From contig JAFTAJ010000009.1 in the NCBI GenBank assembly GCA_017458585.1, positions 1-47,283 of the forward strand: DNA of 47,283 nt. Direction: 5' to 3'. Source of the stretch: Bacteroidaceae bacterium. GTDB taxonomy: Bacteria; Bacteroidota; Bacteroidia; Bacteroidales; Bacteroidaceae. Of the stretch, positions 15,667-24,184 are shown in pieces. A program made the translations under genes and the position numbers. The notes below the pieces were generated by a model. It saw only the letters and a list, made by a program, of their open reading frames with translations. It ran no database searches and had not been told where the DNA came from. The first letter of the stretch is position 1, and each line of letters starts with the position of its first letter.

Positions 15667-17766
15667 ATGTTTTCCACTAAACCACAGAAGAACACGGTAG
15701 TCACCTGGCGCCAATTCAATCGCAAGGGCTACTCTGCCTTTCGCAGTCTGGGGCGTGAAATCAGGATTGGCGTACTCGCTGTAAGCACCCTCGCGGCAGC
15801 TCACACCGACACCCTCGCCACTCGCACTGATTCACTCCGCATCGTGAAAGACACAGTCAGCTCTTCCGACCTCTCTTTAGGCGAGGCCACGGTTACCGGT
15901 TCGCAGCTTCCCGTCTCGCATGACAAGGCGTGGACCAAGATTGTCGTGATTACACGACAGGACATCGACAATGCCCGGTGTCAAACCATCAATGACATTC
16001 TCAAACTCTGTCCCAATGTTGATGTGCGTCAGCGCGGTGCCCTTGGAGTGCAGACCGACATCTCCCTCGGCGGTGGCACCTTCGACCAGATCACCTTTCT
16101 TCTTAACGGCATCAACATCAACAACCCCCAGACCGGTCACCTCAGCGCCGACTTCCCTGTGGCCATTGCAGACATAGAGCGCATAGAGATACTCGACGGA
16201 GCCTCCGCACGCATCTTCGGCAGTCAGGCCCTCAATGGCATCATCAATATCATCACACGTATCGACCCCCACAACAGCGTCGGTCTCCATGCAGAGGCCG
16301 GCAGCTATGGTACATTGGGTGGCGGCGGCAATGGTCAATGGTCAATGGTCAATGGTCAATTAAAAAACCGCTTGTCTGCCGACTATCTCCGTACAGATGG
16401 TGCAGTGGACAACAGCGCTTTCGGCCGCACCCGTCTCTTCTATCAGGGGCGTTACTCTGCCGACGCCCTGCGACTCAGTTGGCATGCGGGCTATAGTGGA
16501 CAGCGCTATGGTGCCAACACATTCTATTCTGCCAAGTATCCCGACCAGTGGGAGGAAGGTCGTCGTTATATGACAGCAGTCAAAGGCGATGTCCAGCTAG
16601 GCCGGATACACCTGCTGCCCACAGTGTCGTTTAATCGTAGCTACGACCATTTCCAGCTCATCCGCGGCAGTGCCACAGGCGAGAACTACCACCGCAACGA
16701 TGTCGTGGCAGGTGCACTCACCGCCAATCTTCAACTTTTCAATTCTTCAGTTTTTCAATCTTATGCTGCCTTTGGTGGTGAGTTGCGCCACGAGGGAATC
16801 CTCAGCAGCAACCTCGGTCGTCCCAAGGAGAATGCCTCAGGCCGCTATGACCACCATGACAGCCGCAACAATCTTAGCCTCTTCGTGGAGCACGCCCTGC
16901 TCATGCGCCATTGGTCGCTCAATGTGGGAATAATGGGCAATCGCAACACAGCCGTTGACAGTCGGCTGCGCTTCTATCCGGGTATTGATATCAGCTACCA
17001 GCCCTCAAATATTAGGTTATACCTTTCGTGCAATAAATCAATGAGAATGCCCACATTCACAGACCTTTATTACAAGTCGCCAACCCAGCAGGGCAATGTG
17101 GGACTCAAGCCCGAACAGGCTACCACCTACAAGCTTGGTGGCGAATGGTCAATGCTCAATAATCAATGCACAATAGACGTGGCTGGCATCTACCGCCGTG
17201 GTCGCGACATGATAGACTGGGTGATGTACAGTCCCGACGATATTTATCACTCCGCCGCCTTCAAGCTCAGCAACTGGCAACTCAATACCACCGCCACCTT
17301 CCACTTTCGTACTATCCAACTCTTGAACTTTCGAGCATTTAAGGTTAGCTACCTCTACAACATCCAGCACCGCCACGACGCTACTCCTATCTATCAGTCG
17401 TGCTATGCCCTCGACTATGTGCGCCACAAGGTGACTGCCTCCCTCGAGCATTCTCTCCTTAACTCCCCTCCCTCTACGGGCGAGTCTAGGTCTCTCACGG
17501 CCACCTGGTTTTTCCGCTGGCAGCAACGCGAGGGCACACATCTGGAGTATATTAGTGGCACACCAGAGCAGCGCAGGAATCGTCCCTACGCCCTGTTGGA
17601 TCTGAAGCTGAATTTCAACACCAAACTTCTTCAGTCCTTCAATTCTTCAATTCTTCAATTCTACATCTCGCTGGAGAACCTCCTCAACCACCGCTACTAC
17701 GACATCGGCACGGTGCCCCAGCCAGGCTTCACCTTCCTTGTGGGTGCAGCCCTCCAAATAAAGTAA
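15667..17766 (+). CDS. TonB-dependent outer-membrane receptor (BtuB/CirA-like)
   Basis: A 699-residue receptor. The N-terminus is unusual: about 25 residues containing WRQFNRKGYSAFRSLGREI precede the hydrophobic signal core, resembling the extended signal regions on some Bacteroidetes B12/iron receptors. The plug domain has LGEATVTGSQ (TonB box area), INDILKLCPNVDVRQRG, TFLLNGININNPQTG and ERIEILDGASARIFGSQALNGIINIIT. The 22-strand barrel follows and ends with a C-terminal aromatic-rich strand (FTFLVGAALQIK). The ligand is unknown; no cobalamin riboswitch is seen upstream. At six places the frame runs through dispersed repeat DNA (near 16331-16360, 16728-16763, 17143-17177, 17313-17340, 17449-17493 and 17626-17662), likely adding loop sequence. 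Confidence 0.85.
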   Translation: MFSTKPQKNTVVTWRQFNRKGYSAFRSLGREIRIGVLAVSTLAAAHTDTLATRTDSLRIVKDTVSSSDLSLGEATVTGSQLPVSHDKAWTKIVVITRQDIDNARCQTINDILKLCPNVDVRQRGALGVQTDISLGGGTFDQITFLLNGININNPQTGHLSADFPVAIADIERIEILDGASARIFGSQALNGIINIITRIDPHNSVGLHAEAGSYGTLGGGGNGQWSMVNGQLKNRLSADYLRTDGAVDNSAFGRTRLFYQGRYSADALRLSWHAGYSGQRYGANTFYSAKYPDQWEEGRRYMTAVKGDVQLGRIHLLPTVSFNRSYDHFQLIRGSATGENYHRNDVVAGALTANLQLFNSSVFQSYAAFGGELRHEGILSSNLGRPKENASGRYDHHDSRNNLSLFVEHALLMRHWSLNVGIMGNRNTAVDSRLRFYPGIDISYQPSNIRLYLSCNKSMRMPTFTDLYYKSPTQQGNVGLKPEQATTYKLGGEWSMLNNQCTIDVAGIYRRGRDMIDWVMYSPDDIYHSAAFKLSNWQLNTTATFHFRTIQLLNFRAFKVSYLYNIQHRHDATPIYQSCYALDYVRHKVTASLEHSLLNSPPSTGESRSLTATWFFRWQQREGTHLEYISGTPEQRRNRPYALLDLKLNFNTKLLQSFNSSILQFYISLENLLNHRYYDIGTVPQPGFTFLVGAALQIK
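16331..16360. repeat. ATGGTCA tandem repeat inside the TonB receptor gene
   Basis: Four direct copies of ATGGTCA encode a Trp/Ser/Met/Val/Asn/Gly/Gln insert at about residues 222-232. A degenerate copy of the same unit occurs at 17143-17177 in the same gene. Confidence 0.8.
17626..17662. repeat. TTCAATTC repeat inside the TonB receptor gene
   Basis: Three TTCAATTC-type units encode part of LLQSFNSSILQFY near the C-terminus. The same unit is intergenic at 34743-34776 and 36851-36894. Confidence 0.75.
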
Positions 17767-17785
17767 AATCCTTACTCCTTACTCC

Positions 17786-18226
17786 TTACTCCTTACTCCT
17801 CCAATCCAGATACTTCTCTACTGCATCACTCATGATGTCAGCGTGGTCGAAGGCCAGAGAGGGTAGGGCATCTATCGGGAACCACTGCGCCCTGCGGGCA
17901 TCATCCTGTCCTGTGGCGGCAACGGCCTTGTCTATGATGGCGAGGTACGCTGCTGTCACAGTACGCCCGCGTGGATCGCGCCCTAGCTTGGAATACACTC
18001 CTATCAGCGTTGTGTCGCTCACCTTGAGGCCAGTCTCCTCTTCCAGCTCACGCACAGCACATTCCTCTATGGCTTCGTCCATCTCCATAAATCCGCCGGG
18101 CAGTGCCCAGCAGCCCTCAAACGGAGGATTGCCTCTCTCTATCAACAGTACGCGCGGTGTCTCTTCCCGTGTTATCACCACGCAGTCAGCCGTCACTGAC
18201 GGCCTCGGATATTCGTAAGTGTACAT
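17786..18226 (-). CDS. Nudix (MutT-like) hydrolase
   Basis: With the start at 18226 the protein has 146 residues and begins MYTYEYPRPSVTADCVVIT. The Nudix box is complete: GGFMEMDEAIEECAVRELEEETGL fits G-x5-E-x7-REUxEExGU, so the Mg-binding helix is intact. A longer reading from 18292 is possible, but its start lies upstream of the predicted promoter (-7 element at 18259-18266) and adds an unrelated Cys-rich stretch, so the shorter start is preferred. The family hydrolyses nucleoside diphosphates linked to another group. The N-terminal type resembles ADP-ribose or NADH pyrophosphatase-like and NrtR-like proteins, but the substrate cannot be assigned. It is convergent with the TonB receptor gene and divergent from GH97. 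Confidence 0.85.
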   Translation of the reverse strand: MYTYEYPRPSVTADCVVITREETPRVLLIERGNPPFEGCWALPGGFMEMDEAIEECAVRELEEETGLKVSDTTLIGVYSKLGRDPRGRTVTAAYLAIIDKAVAATGQDDARRAQWFPIDALPSLAFDHADIMSDAVEKYLDWRSKE

Positions 18227-18258
18227 TTGTAAGATGTAATATGTAAGATGTGATGGTG

Positions 18259-18290
18259 CAAAAATAGAACATTTATCACACCTGAACAAC
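18259..18290 (-). promoter_or_regulatory. Promoter of the Nudix gene
   Basis: On the minus strand TATTTTTG (18259-18266) fits TAnnTTTG, with GTTG (18287-18290) 20 bp upstream. Transcription would start near 18252, so translation must begin downstream, at 18226. Confidence 0.6.
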
Positions 18291-18310
18291 AATTAGTGAA
18301 AATAAATCCG

Positions 18311-18318
18311 TAAATTTG
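18311..18318 (+). promoter_or_regulatory. Promoter -7 element of the GH97 gene
   Basis: TAAATTTG matches TAnnTTTG. The upstream element is not recognisable. Predicted start is near 18325, giving a leader of about 28 nt. Confidence 0.55.
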
Positions 18319-18352
18319 CCCTATAATTTATATTTCACATTCCACATCTATA

Positions 18353-20299
18353 ATGAAATCCTTCCTCATTGCATCGCTATTCGCGTTGGGCATCCTCACC
18401 GCCAGCGCAGAGAAACAAGTCAGCGCCGTCAGCCCCGACGGACAGACAAAAGTGACAGTAACCCTTTCCGACCGCATCTACTACGACGTGGAGAGCCATG
18501 GTGAGACACTCTTCCGGCAGTGCCACATCGGTATGACGCTTCGCGATCGCACACTCGGCGAGAAGCCTGTGCTCAAGGGCGCCAAGACTGTCACAGTCAG
18601 CGAGACGCTCACGCCCATCCATCCCCTCAAGTCCGGCACGGTGGACAATAGCTACACCCAGCTCACCCTCACCATGAGTGGCAACTACAAGGTGGAGTGG
18701 CGCGTCTATAACGACGGTGTTGCCTACCGCTTCGTCACAGCACTCAAGGGTGATATCGAGGTGATGAGCGAGGATGGCACCTGGCAGCTTGCCAGTCCTT
18801 GCCGCCTCGTGCTGCAGCAGCCTGGCGGTTTCAAGACCAGCTGTGAGGAGAACTACTCCGTCGTGGCCAGCGACGAGTGGAAGAGTAGCGACCGCATGAG
18901 CGAGCTGCCCATCCTCGTCATGGGCGAACGGCAGAAAGTGCTCATCTCCGAGTTTGACCTCTTTGACTACCCGGGCACCTTCCTCCGCTCCTGCGACGGC
19001 AACACATTCGCTATCCTCCAGCCCAAGGCACCCCTTGAGTATGAGGACAGCGGCGACCGCAGCCAGAAGATACTCCGCGAGGCTGACTATGTGGCCAAGA
19101 CCACCGGCACACGCACCTTTCCCTGGCGCTATATGCTCATCACCCAGAGCGATGGTCAGCTCGTCACCAACGCCATGCCTGTGCGCCTTGCCCCTGCCAA
19201 CACCATCGGCTCCACCGACTGGATAAAGCCCGGCCAGACCTGCTGGGACTGGCTCAACGGCATACCCTTCGGCCCCGATGTCACCTTCCAGTCGGGCATC
19301 AACCTCAACACCTACAAATACTTCGTCGATTTCGCCGCCCGCAACGGCGTGGGCTACATGCTTATGGACGAGGGCTGGGCACTCGACACCCGTGACCCCT
19401 TCCGCACCAACCCTGAGGTCCACCTGCCCGAACTCATCGCCTACGCCAAGGACAGGGGCGTCGGCATCATCGTGTGGCTCCCCTGGCTCACCGTGGAGCA
19501 CCACATGGACCTCTTTGAGAAGTTTGAGCAGTGGGGCATCCGCGGCGTTAAGATAGACTTCATGGACCGTCAGGACCAGTGGATGGTCAACTTCTATGAG
19601 CGCGTGGCCCGTGAGGCTGCCAAGCACCATATCGTCATCGACTTCCACGGCGCCTTCCATCCCAGCGGCCTCGACTATAAGTACCCCAATGTGCTCACCT
19701 ACGAGGGCGTGCGCGGCATGGAGTTCAACGGTTCCTGCCGTCCCGACAACAGCGTATGGCTGCCCTTTATCCGCAATGCGGTCGGTCCCATGGACTACAC
19801 CCCTGGCTCCATGCTCTGCTACCAGCCCGAGGTGCACCACGGCAACCGTCCCATCTGCGCAGGCGTGGGTACCAAGGCGTTCAATATGGCCGTCTTCGTT
19901 CTCTTTGAGAGCAACCTGCAGATGCTTATGGATAACCCCTGCCGCTACGACCAGTGGCCCGACTGCCGCGACTTCCTCACCAGCGTGCCCGTCAACTGGG
20001 ACGATACCTGTGTCCTCGCTGCCGAGGCCGGTCAGTACTGTGTCGCCGCCAAGCGCAAGGGCAGCAAATGGTATATCGGTGGCATCACCAACAGCAAGGA
20101 GCGCGACCTGCAGATACCTCTCGACTTCCTCCCTGCGGGCAAGGAGTACAGCATGACCAGCTTCGCCGACGGCGTCAATGCCCACATCATCGCCATGGAC
20201 TACCTCCGTCAGGAGAGCACCGTCAGCTCCGCCACCGTCCTGCCCATCCACATGGCCCGCAACGGCGGCTGGTGCGCCACCATAGACCTCGGCAAGTAA
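18353..20299 (+). CDS. GH97 glycoside hydrolase, probably a retaining alpha-galactosidase
   Basis: A 648-residue exported enzyme of the Bacteroidetes-rich family GH97. After a signal peptide (MKSFLIASLFALGILTASA) come the N-terminal beta-sandwich (about 25-280), the (beta/alpha)8 barrel (about 285-560; CWDWLNG, GYMLMDEGWA, GIIVWLPW) and a C-terminal beta domain. The barrel has Asp402 in VKIDFMDR and Glu451 in LTYEGVRGMEF. In GH97 the Asp at the first position marks the retaining alpha-galactosidase subgroup, whereas SusB-type alpha-glucosidases use Glu bases elsewhere. The specificity is therefore inferred from this residue. It has its own promoter and no adjacent SusC/D pair. Confidence 0.88.
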   Translation: MKSFLIASLFALGILTASAEKQVSAVSPDGQTKVTVTLSDRIYYDVESHGETLFRQCHIGMTLRDRTLGEKPVLKGAKTVTVSETLTPIHPLKSGTVDNSYTQLTLTMSGNYKVEWRVYNDGVAYRFVTALKGDIEVMSEDGTWQLASPCRLVLQQPGGFKTSCEENYSVVASDEWKSSDRMSELPILVMGERQKVLISEFDLFDYPGTFLRSCDGNTFAILQPKAPLEYEDSGDRSQKILREADYVAKTTGTRTFPWRYMLITQSDGQLVTNAMPVRLAPANTIGSTDWIKPGQTCWDWLNGIPFGPDVTFQSGINLNTYKYFVDFAARNGVGYMLMDEGWALDTRDPFRTNPEVHLPELIAYAKDRGVGIIVWLPWLTVEHHMDLFEKFEQWGIRGVKIDFMDRQDQWMVNFYERVAREAAKHHIVIDFHGAFHPSGLDYKYPNVLTYEGVRGMEFNGSCRPDNSVWLPFIRNAVGPMDYTPGSMLCYQPEVHHGNRPICAGVGTKAFNMAVFVLFESNLQMLMDNPCRYDQWPDCRDFLTSVPVNWDDTCVLAAEAGQYCVAAKRKGSKWYIGGITNSKERDLQIPLDFLPAGKEYSMTSFADGVNAHIIAMDYLRQESTVSSATVLPIHMARNGGWCATIDLGK

Positions 20300-20332
20300 C
20301 AGGGAAACATTTATCTGCTGCTCGCGCAAACA

Positions 20333-20500
20333 AAAGCTACTCTTACGAAATCTAAAGCTACTCTCGTGAAATCTAAAGCCGCTCTCGTGCTCATGAGAGT
20401 GCCTTTAGATTCTCTAAGAGTGGGGTTAAATTCTCTGAGAGCAGGGATAATTTTCACGAGAGCAGGGGTTCTGAAGAAGAGAGCGGAACTTTTATTATTT
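20333..20500. repeat. Eight-unit 21-bp repeat array that reverses orientation midway
   Basis: Units start at 20333, 20354, 20375, 20396, 20417, 20438, 20459 and 20480, each exactly 21 bp. The first three read AAAGC-Y-R-CTCT...GAAATCT. From the fourth on, the units are the reverse complement type (AGAGYRGGG...). The switch lies near 20391-20396 at CTCATGAG. The array sits between the convergent GH97 and C69 genes. No gene is supported here; the rest of the 319-bp spacer holds TTGAAC-type repeats. A related array is at 46553-46657. Confidence 0.85.
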
Positions 20501-20618
20501 CGTCCGTTCAAAAGTTCAAAAATTTTGAGCGCTTTTTGAACGCTGAACATTCCGATGACTTCTTCTCGCAGTAGAGCAGGAGAGGTAAGAAGTAAGAGGT
20601 AAGAAGTAAAGGGGACTT

Positions 20619-22187
20619 TTACCATCCTGCCCAGAGCATGCGGGTGTAGATTCTGTAGAGTTCTTCCCAGCGGGTGATGGTGGCACCGAAGAAGTCGCGT
20701 GTGTAGCCGTCGAGGAAGGCGTTGCGCTTGTTCTGGTCGCCGAGCAGTATCCAGGTCTGCTCCACAAACGGCAGTTCGCGCTGTCCCTTGTCCAGGAAAT
20801 AGCGCTGAGAGGTCTGCATCATCTCGCGGCACTGCTCCCATCTCACCGTTGCCAGGCGGTTGGTCTGCCTGTAGCGCCACAAGGCTGCGTCGTCTCTCAA
20901 GCGGTGCTGGCCGCATACATTGAGCAGCAGGGGCAGGCTGGTGTTGCCAGAGAAGATGGGGAAGCGGGGCGACTGACTGGGATTGTCGAGGCACACCCAT
21001 GCCACACCACCTACCTCGTCGGGCAGCCATCCGCGCAGCTGGATGATAGTGCTGTAGGCGCACCAGGAGACGCTCACCGTGCGGATGTTCTGCATGGTGG
21101 AGTCATTGAGCAGCTTGCCATAAAGAGATATCTCGTCAGGACGCATCCAGGGGTTGGTGATCATGGGCTTGCCTTTCACCGCCGACCTTGCAGCCAGGCT
21201 GTCAATGCGGCACGACAGGCTCTGCTCCGTTCCCTCGTAGTAGGAGCCCAGCAGCTGTGCCACACGCTCCATGCTCACCAGTGTGTCGGGGCGCACACTC
21301 ACGGGCAGTTCCTCCATGTCAGAGGTGAAGCCCTTCGACGGTGCCAGCTGCTGCATGATATACAGTTCGCGCACCGAGTAGTTCTTTGGTTCTTTGAAGT
21401 AGTTGCCACCGCTGTATGCCTTCCAGAAGGAGAACTCGCTCTTGCCGTCCCACAGCTTGAGTTTCTTTGCCACGTCCATCACATTGTCGGAGGCCATGAA
21501 GTGGTCAGGGTCGTTGAGGTCGATGCGTCCTATGCGGCTGATGTTGGCACTCACGGCTATCTCATCGTCGGGAATACGCTGGGCAGCCCATACGCCACCA
21601 ATCTTGTTGGGCCCTTCGCCCTGCACCTCAAATATCCATACTTCCTGCGGATCAGCGATGGTAAGGCACTCGCCTGAGTCACCATAGCCGTATTCCTTTA
21701 TCAGCTCGCCCATCAGGCGTATGGCTTCGCGAGCTGTGGTGCAGCGTTGCAGTGCCACGCGGGCCAGCTCCTCAATCATAAACATGCCGTTTTTGTTTTG
21801 CAGGGTGTCGCGCCCACCGTAGGTGGTCTCGCCTATGCCCAGCTGATGCTCGTTAAGGCACGGGTATGCTGTGTTGAGGTATCGGTAGGTGTGCCTGGCC
21901 TGTGGTATCTGGCCGCGCTCTTTGAGGCGTGTCTTGTCGCCAGCGTGCTCGGTGTGCATCGTGCCGTCATAGATGCTCATCACTGTGTCGCGCGGATAGT
22001 CTTGCGCCGGCACCATGGTCATCCAGGTGCGGTACCACGAGTCGCATGTATGGCTTGTCATCACACTTCCGTCGGTAGAGGCTTTCTTGCCCACCATGAT
22101 GCTGGTGCAGGCATCCTTCTCATGCACCTGAGCCAGACTGGCTATGGCCAACAGGCAACAGCCGATAAGTAAGATATGTCTTTTCAT
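20619..22187 (-). CDS. Exported C69-family dipeptidase
   Basis: A 522-residue peptidase of the C69 (formerly U34) family, Ntn-hydrolase fold. A signal peptide (MKRHILLIGCCLLAIASLAQ) is followed by the short segment VHEKDA and the candidate nucleophile Cys27 in ACTSIMVGKKASTDGS. Members mature by cleavage before this Cys. Other family blocks are SHTCDSW, GETTYGGRDTL, GYGDSGECLTIADPQEVWIFE and ANISRIGRI. It probably removes dipeptides in the periplasm. It is the last gene of a minus-strand run with short gaps and overlaps nothing. An antisense frame across it is an artefact of codon bias. Confidence 0.88.
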   Translation of the reverse strand: MKRHILLIGCCLLAIASLAQVHEKDACTSIMVGKKASTDGSVMTSHTCDSWYRTWMTMVPAQDYPRDTVMSIYDGTMHTEHAGDKTRLKERGQIPQARHTYRYLNTAYPCLNEHQLGIGETTYGGRDTLQNKNGMFMIEELARVALQRCTTAREAIRLMGELIKEYGYGDSGECLTIADPQEVWIFEVQGEGPNKIGGVWAAQRIPDDEIAVSANISRIGRIDLNDPDHFMASDNVMDVAKKLKLWDGKSEFSFWKAYSGGNYFKEPKNYSVRELYIMQQLAPSKGFTSDMEELPVSVRPDTLVSMERVAQLLGSYYEGTEQSLSCRIDSLAARSAVKGKPMITNPWMRPDEISLYGKLLNDSTMQNIRTVSVSWCAYSTIIQLRGWLPDEVGGVAWVCLDNPSQSPRFPIFSGNTSLPLLLNVCGQHRLRDDAALWRYRQTNRLATVRWEQCREMMQTSQRYFLDKGQRELPFVEQTWILLGDQNKRNAFLDGYTRDFFGATITRWEELYRIYTRMLWAGW

Positions 22188-22205
22188 ATACTGCGAATTT
22201 CTGCT

Positions 22206-22835
22206 TTACTTTGTAAATCCCCGGCCGTTCCACTTGAGGGTGGACTGTGTGGCGCGTCCCTTATCGTCCCAGCGGGTGACGGTGATGTCCTTGCCAGTGC
22301 GGGGCAGGGCATAGGAGATGTTGTGATACTCTACCTCGATGCCAACATCCACGGGGCTCATCTTGCGCGTGGCGGGGTCATAGCGGTAGAACTCGAGGCC
22401 GTCAAACTGTCCGGGATAGAGGCGTTTGCCATCGATGAGGAGCTCAACCTTGCAGGCGAAAAGCTTGTGCTTGCGGTCTGACTCGTTCCAGTAGCACATC
22501 TCGCTGACCACGGAGTACTGGTCCTGCTGATACTCGTAGCGGATATAGCCTGCCTTGCGGTCCACGGTGAAGGTGACATTTTCACCCTGTGGTTCGCCGG
22601 TGCGGTAGGCCTCAAGGGCATGCTTCACGGCATTGAGTGACTCGTTGGTGCAGCACTCTTCTTCCTCGTCGTCAATATGGTCGCCGGCAGCCTCGTCGGC
22701 AGTTACATAGCTCCATGCGAAGTCAATGATGTCGGGGGCATTGCCAAGGAAACGCACCTCGATGGCGTCCTGAGCGTTGGCTGTGAAGCTCAGAGAGAAG
22801 AGGATGGATAACAGAGAGTAGATGAACTTTTTCAT
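22206..22835 (-). CDS. Small exported protein of unknown function
   Basis: A 209-residue protein with a clear signal peptide (MKKFIYSLLSILFSLSFTANA, cleavage before QDA). The mature part has an acidic EEEE-CC patch near residue 60, then a beta-rich region with a YEYQQDQYSVVSEMCYWNES segment, and ends in a short basic tail. No family is recognised. It lies 18 bp upstream of the C69 peptidase and 44 bp downstream of the phospholipase D-like gene on the same strand, so it is probably co-transcribed. Its two adjacent Cys could form a disulfide or bind a metal. Confidence 0.75.
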   Translation of the reverse strand: MKKFIYSLLSILFSLSFTANAQDAIEVRFLGNAPDIIDFAWSYVTADEAAGDHIDDEEEECCTNESLNAVKHALEAYRTGEPQGENVTFTVDRKAGYIRYEYQQDQYSVVSEMCYWNESDRKHKLFACKVELLIDGKRLYPGQFDGLEFYRYDPATRKMSPVDVGIEVEYHNISYALPRTGKDITVTRWDDKGRATQSTLKWNGRGFTK

Positions 22836-22879
22836 AAGAGGTTATAGATAATTAGAAATTAGGAATTAGGATATACGAG

Positions 22880-24154
22880 TTACACCCACGGGGTGAGCAG
22901 GAGGTGCCAGAACCATGCGGCACGACGGCGTGAGCGGGGGAAGGACTTCCACTTCTCGGGGGTGAGGAGGAAGCAGTGGTTGTCGCGGTCGCGGATGAAT
23001 ATCTGCTCCAGCTGTGCGGTGGAGTGGGGGTCGAGAATGAGGGCGTTGACCTCATAGTCGCAGCGGAGGGAGCGGGCGTCAAGGTTGGCGGAGCCGGCAT
23101 AGCACCACTGGCCATCGACCATCATTATCTTGGAGTGGTGGAAGCCTCCGGTGTAGTAATAGACCTTTGCGCCGGCCTTCATGAGACGGTGTGCCTGATA
23201 GTCCACGATGCGGGGGGTGATGGGTATGTCGCTCTTGTCGGACACCATGATTTGCACATCTACTCCACGACGCAGGGCTCGCTTGATGGCTCGCACAATG
23301 GGGCCGCTGAGGGTGAAGTATGGATTGATGAGCAGGATGCGGTGCTGTGCATTGTCGAAGCAGTGGACAAAGGTCTGGCGCACTATCTTGGGGCTGGTGT
23401 GTGGCTCGCGGTTGATGACTGCGAGTGACTTGGTGCCCGCTGTGGCTGTGGTGTCGGGCATGAGATGGGGCAGTGCGTTCTCGGGAAGCGAGAGGCCGGG
23501 GTAGAGCTCTGGGCCGCTGATATCTTGCCCTGTGGTCCATTTCCAGGCACGGAGGAATATCTTCTGATACTCGCCCACGGCATCTCCCTCTACGCGGAAG
23601 TGTATGTCGTGCCAGCCGCCAAACTCGGGCTTGCCGTTGATGTAGTAGTCAGCCACGTTCATGCCACCGCTATAGGCACTCTTGCCGTCGATGACAACTA
23701 TCTTGCGGTGGTCGCGGGGGATGATATGGTTAACCCAGGGAAACTTGATGGGGTCGAAGACATATAGCTCTATGCCCATGTCGCGTATCTCTTGCAGGCG
23801 GTCGGAGCGTATGGGCTGGTTGTTGCTCTTGTTGCCAAAGTCGTCGTAGAGGAGTCGCACCTTGACGCCCTGTCGAGCCTTGACGGCGAGGCTGTCAAAG
23901 AGGGTGTTGGCTATGGAGTCGTCGCGGAAGTTGAAGTACTCCATGTGGATAGTCTGCTTGGCTTCGCGCACAGCCTGGAAGAGGTCCTTAAACTTTTCTC
24001 TGCCGCTGGCGAAGAAGACAACGCTGTTATTGTCGGTGAAGACAGCTCCGTCCTGCTCCACAGCCTTGCGCAGCTGGTCAATGCCTTGGGCAAAGACATT
24101 AAAAATTGAAAATTGAAAATTGAGAATTATAGATAGAATGAGTATCTTCTTCAT
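22880..24154 (-). CDS. Exported phospholipase D-family protein (cardiolipin synthase-like)
   Basis: A 424-residue protein with two HKD motifs: His149-x-Lys151-x4-Asp156 in DHRKIVVID, and His340-x-Lys342-x4-Asp347 in HHSKIMMVD. Each is followed by the usual G-Ser/Gly-N pattern (SGGMN, AGSANLD). This is the two-domain arrangement of cardiolipin synthases, which join two phospholipids. Unlike ClsA it lacks two N-terminal membrane helices and instead starts with what looks like a signal peptide (MKKILILSIIL...NVFAQ). Its core is encoded by TTTTCAA repeat DNA. It sits next to the KDO genes, so an envelope lipid role is plausible, but a secreted phospholipase or nuclease activity is also possible. 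Confidence 0.8.
   Translation of the reverse strand: MKKILILSIILNFQFSIFNVFAQGIDQLRKAVEQDGAVFTDNNSVVFFASGREKFKDLFQAVREAKQTIHMEYFNFRDDSIANTLFDSLAVKARQGVKVRLLYDDFGNKSNNQPIRSDRLQEIRDMGIELYVFDPIKFPWVNHIIPRDHRKIVVIDGKSAYSGGMNVADYYINGKPEFGGWHDIHFRVEGDAVGEYQKIFLRAWKWTTGQDISGPELYPGLSLPENALPHLMPDTTATAGTKSLAVINREPHTSPKIVRQTFVHCFDNAQHRILLINPYFTLSGPIVRAIKRALRRGVDVQIMVSDKSDIPITPRIVDYQAHRLMKAGAKVYYYTGGFHHSKIMMVDGQWCYAGSANLDARSLRCDYEVNALILDPHSTAQLEQIFIRDRDNHCFLLTPEKWKSFPRSRRRAAWFWHLLLTPWV
24100..24131. repeat. TTTTCAA repeat encoding part of a signal peptide
   Basis: Read on the minus strand, three to four units of TCAATTT run in frame and encode NFQFSIFN, the hydrophobic core of the signal peptide of the phospholipase D-like protein. 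The unit is the same as in the intergenic repeats at 34743-34776 and 36851-36894. Confidence 0.75.
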
Positions 24155-24184
24155 AACTCCTAACTCCTAACTTCTAACTCCTAA

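Noticed and set aside
18377-20329. 650-residue antisense frame across GH97
   Set aside because: GC-rich third positions on the sense strand keep it open; no recognisable domain.
20311-20500. Heptad-like peptide in the frame across the first 21-bp array
   Set aside because: Same reason: the 21-bp period creates it, and the extended frame is antisense to the C69 peptidase.
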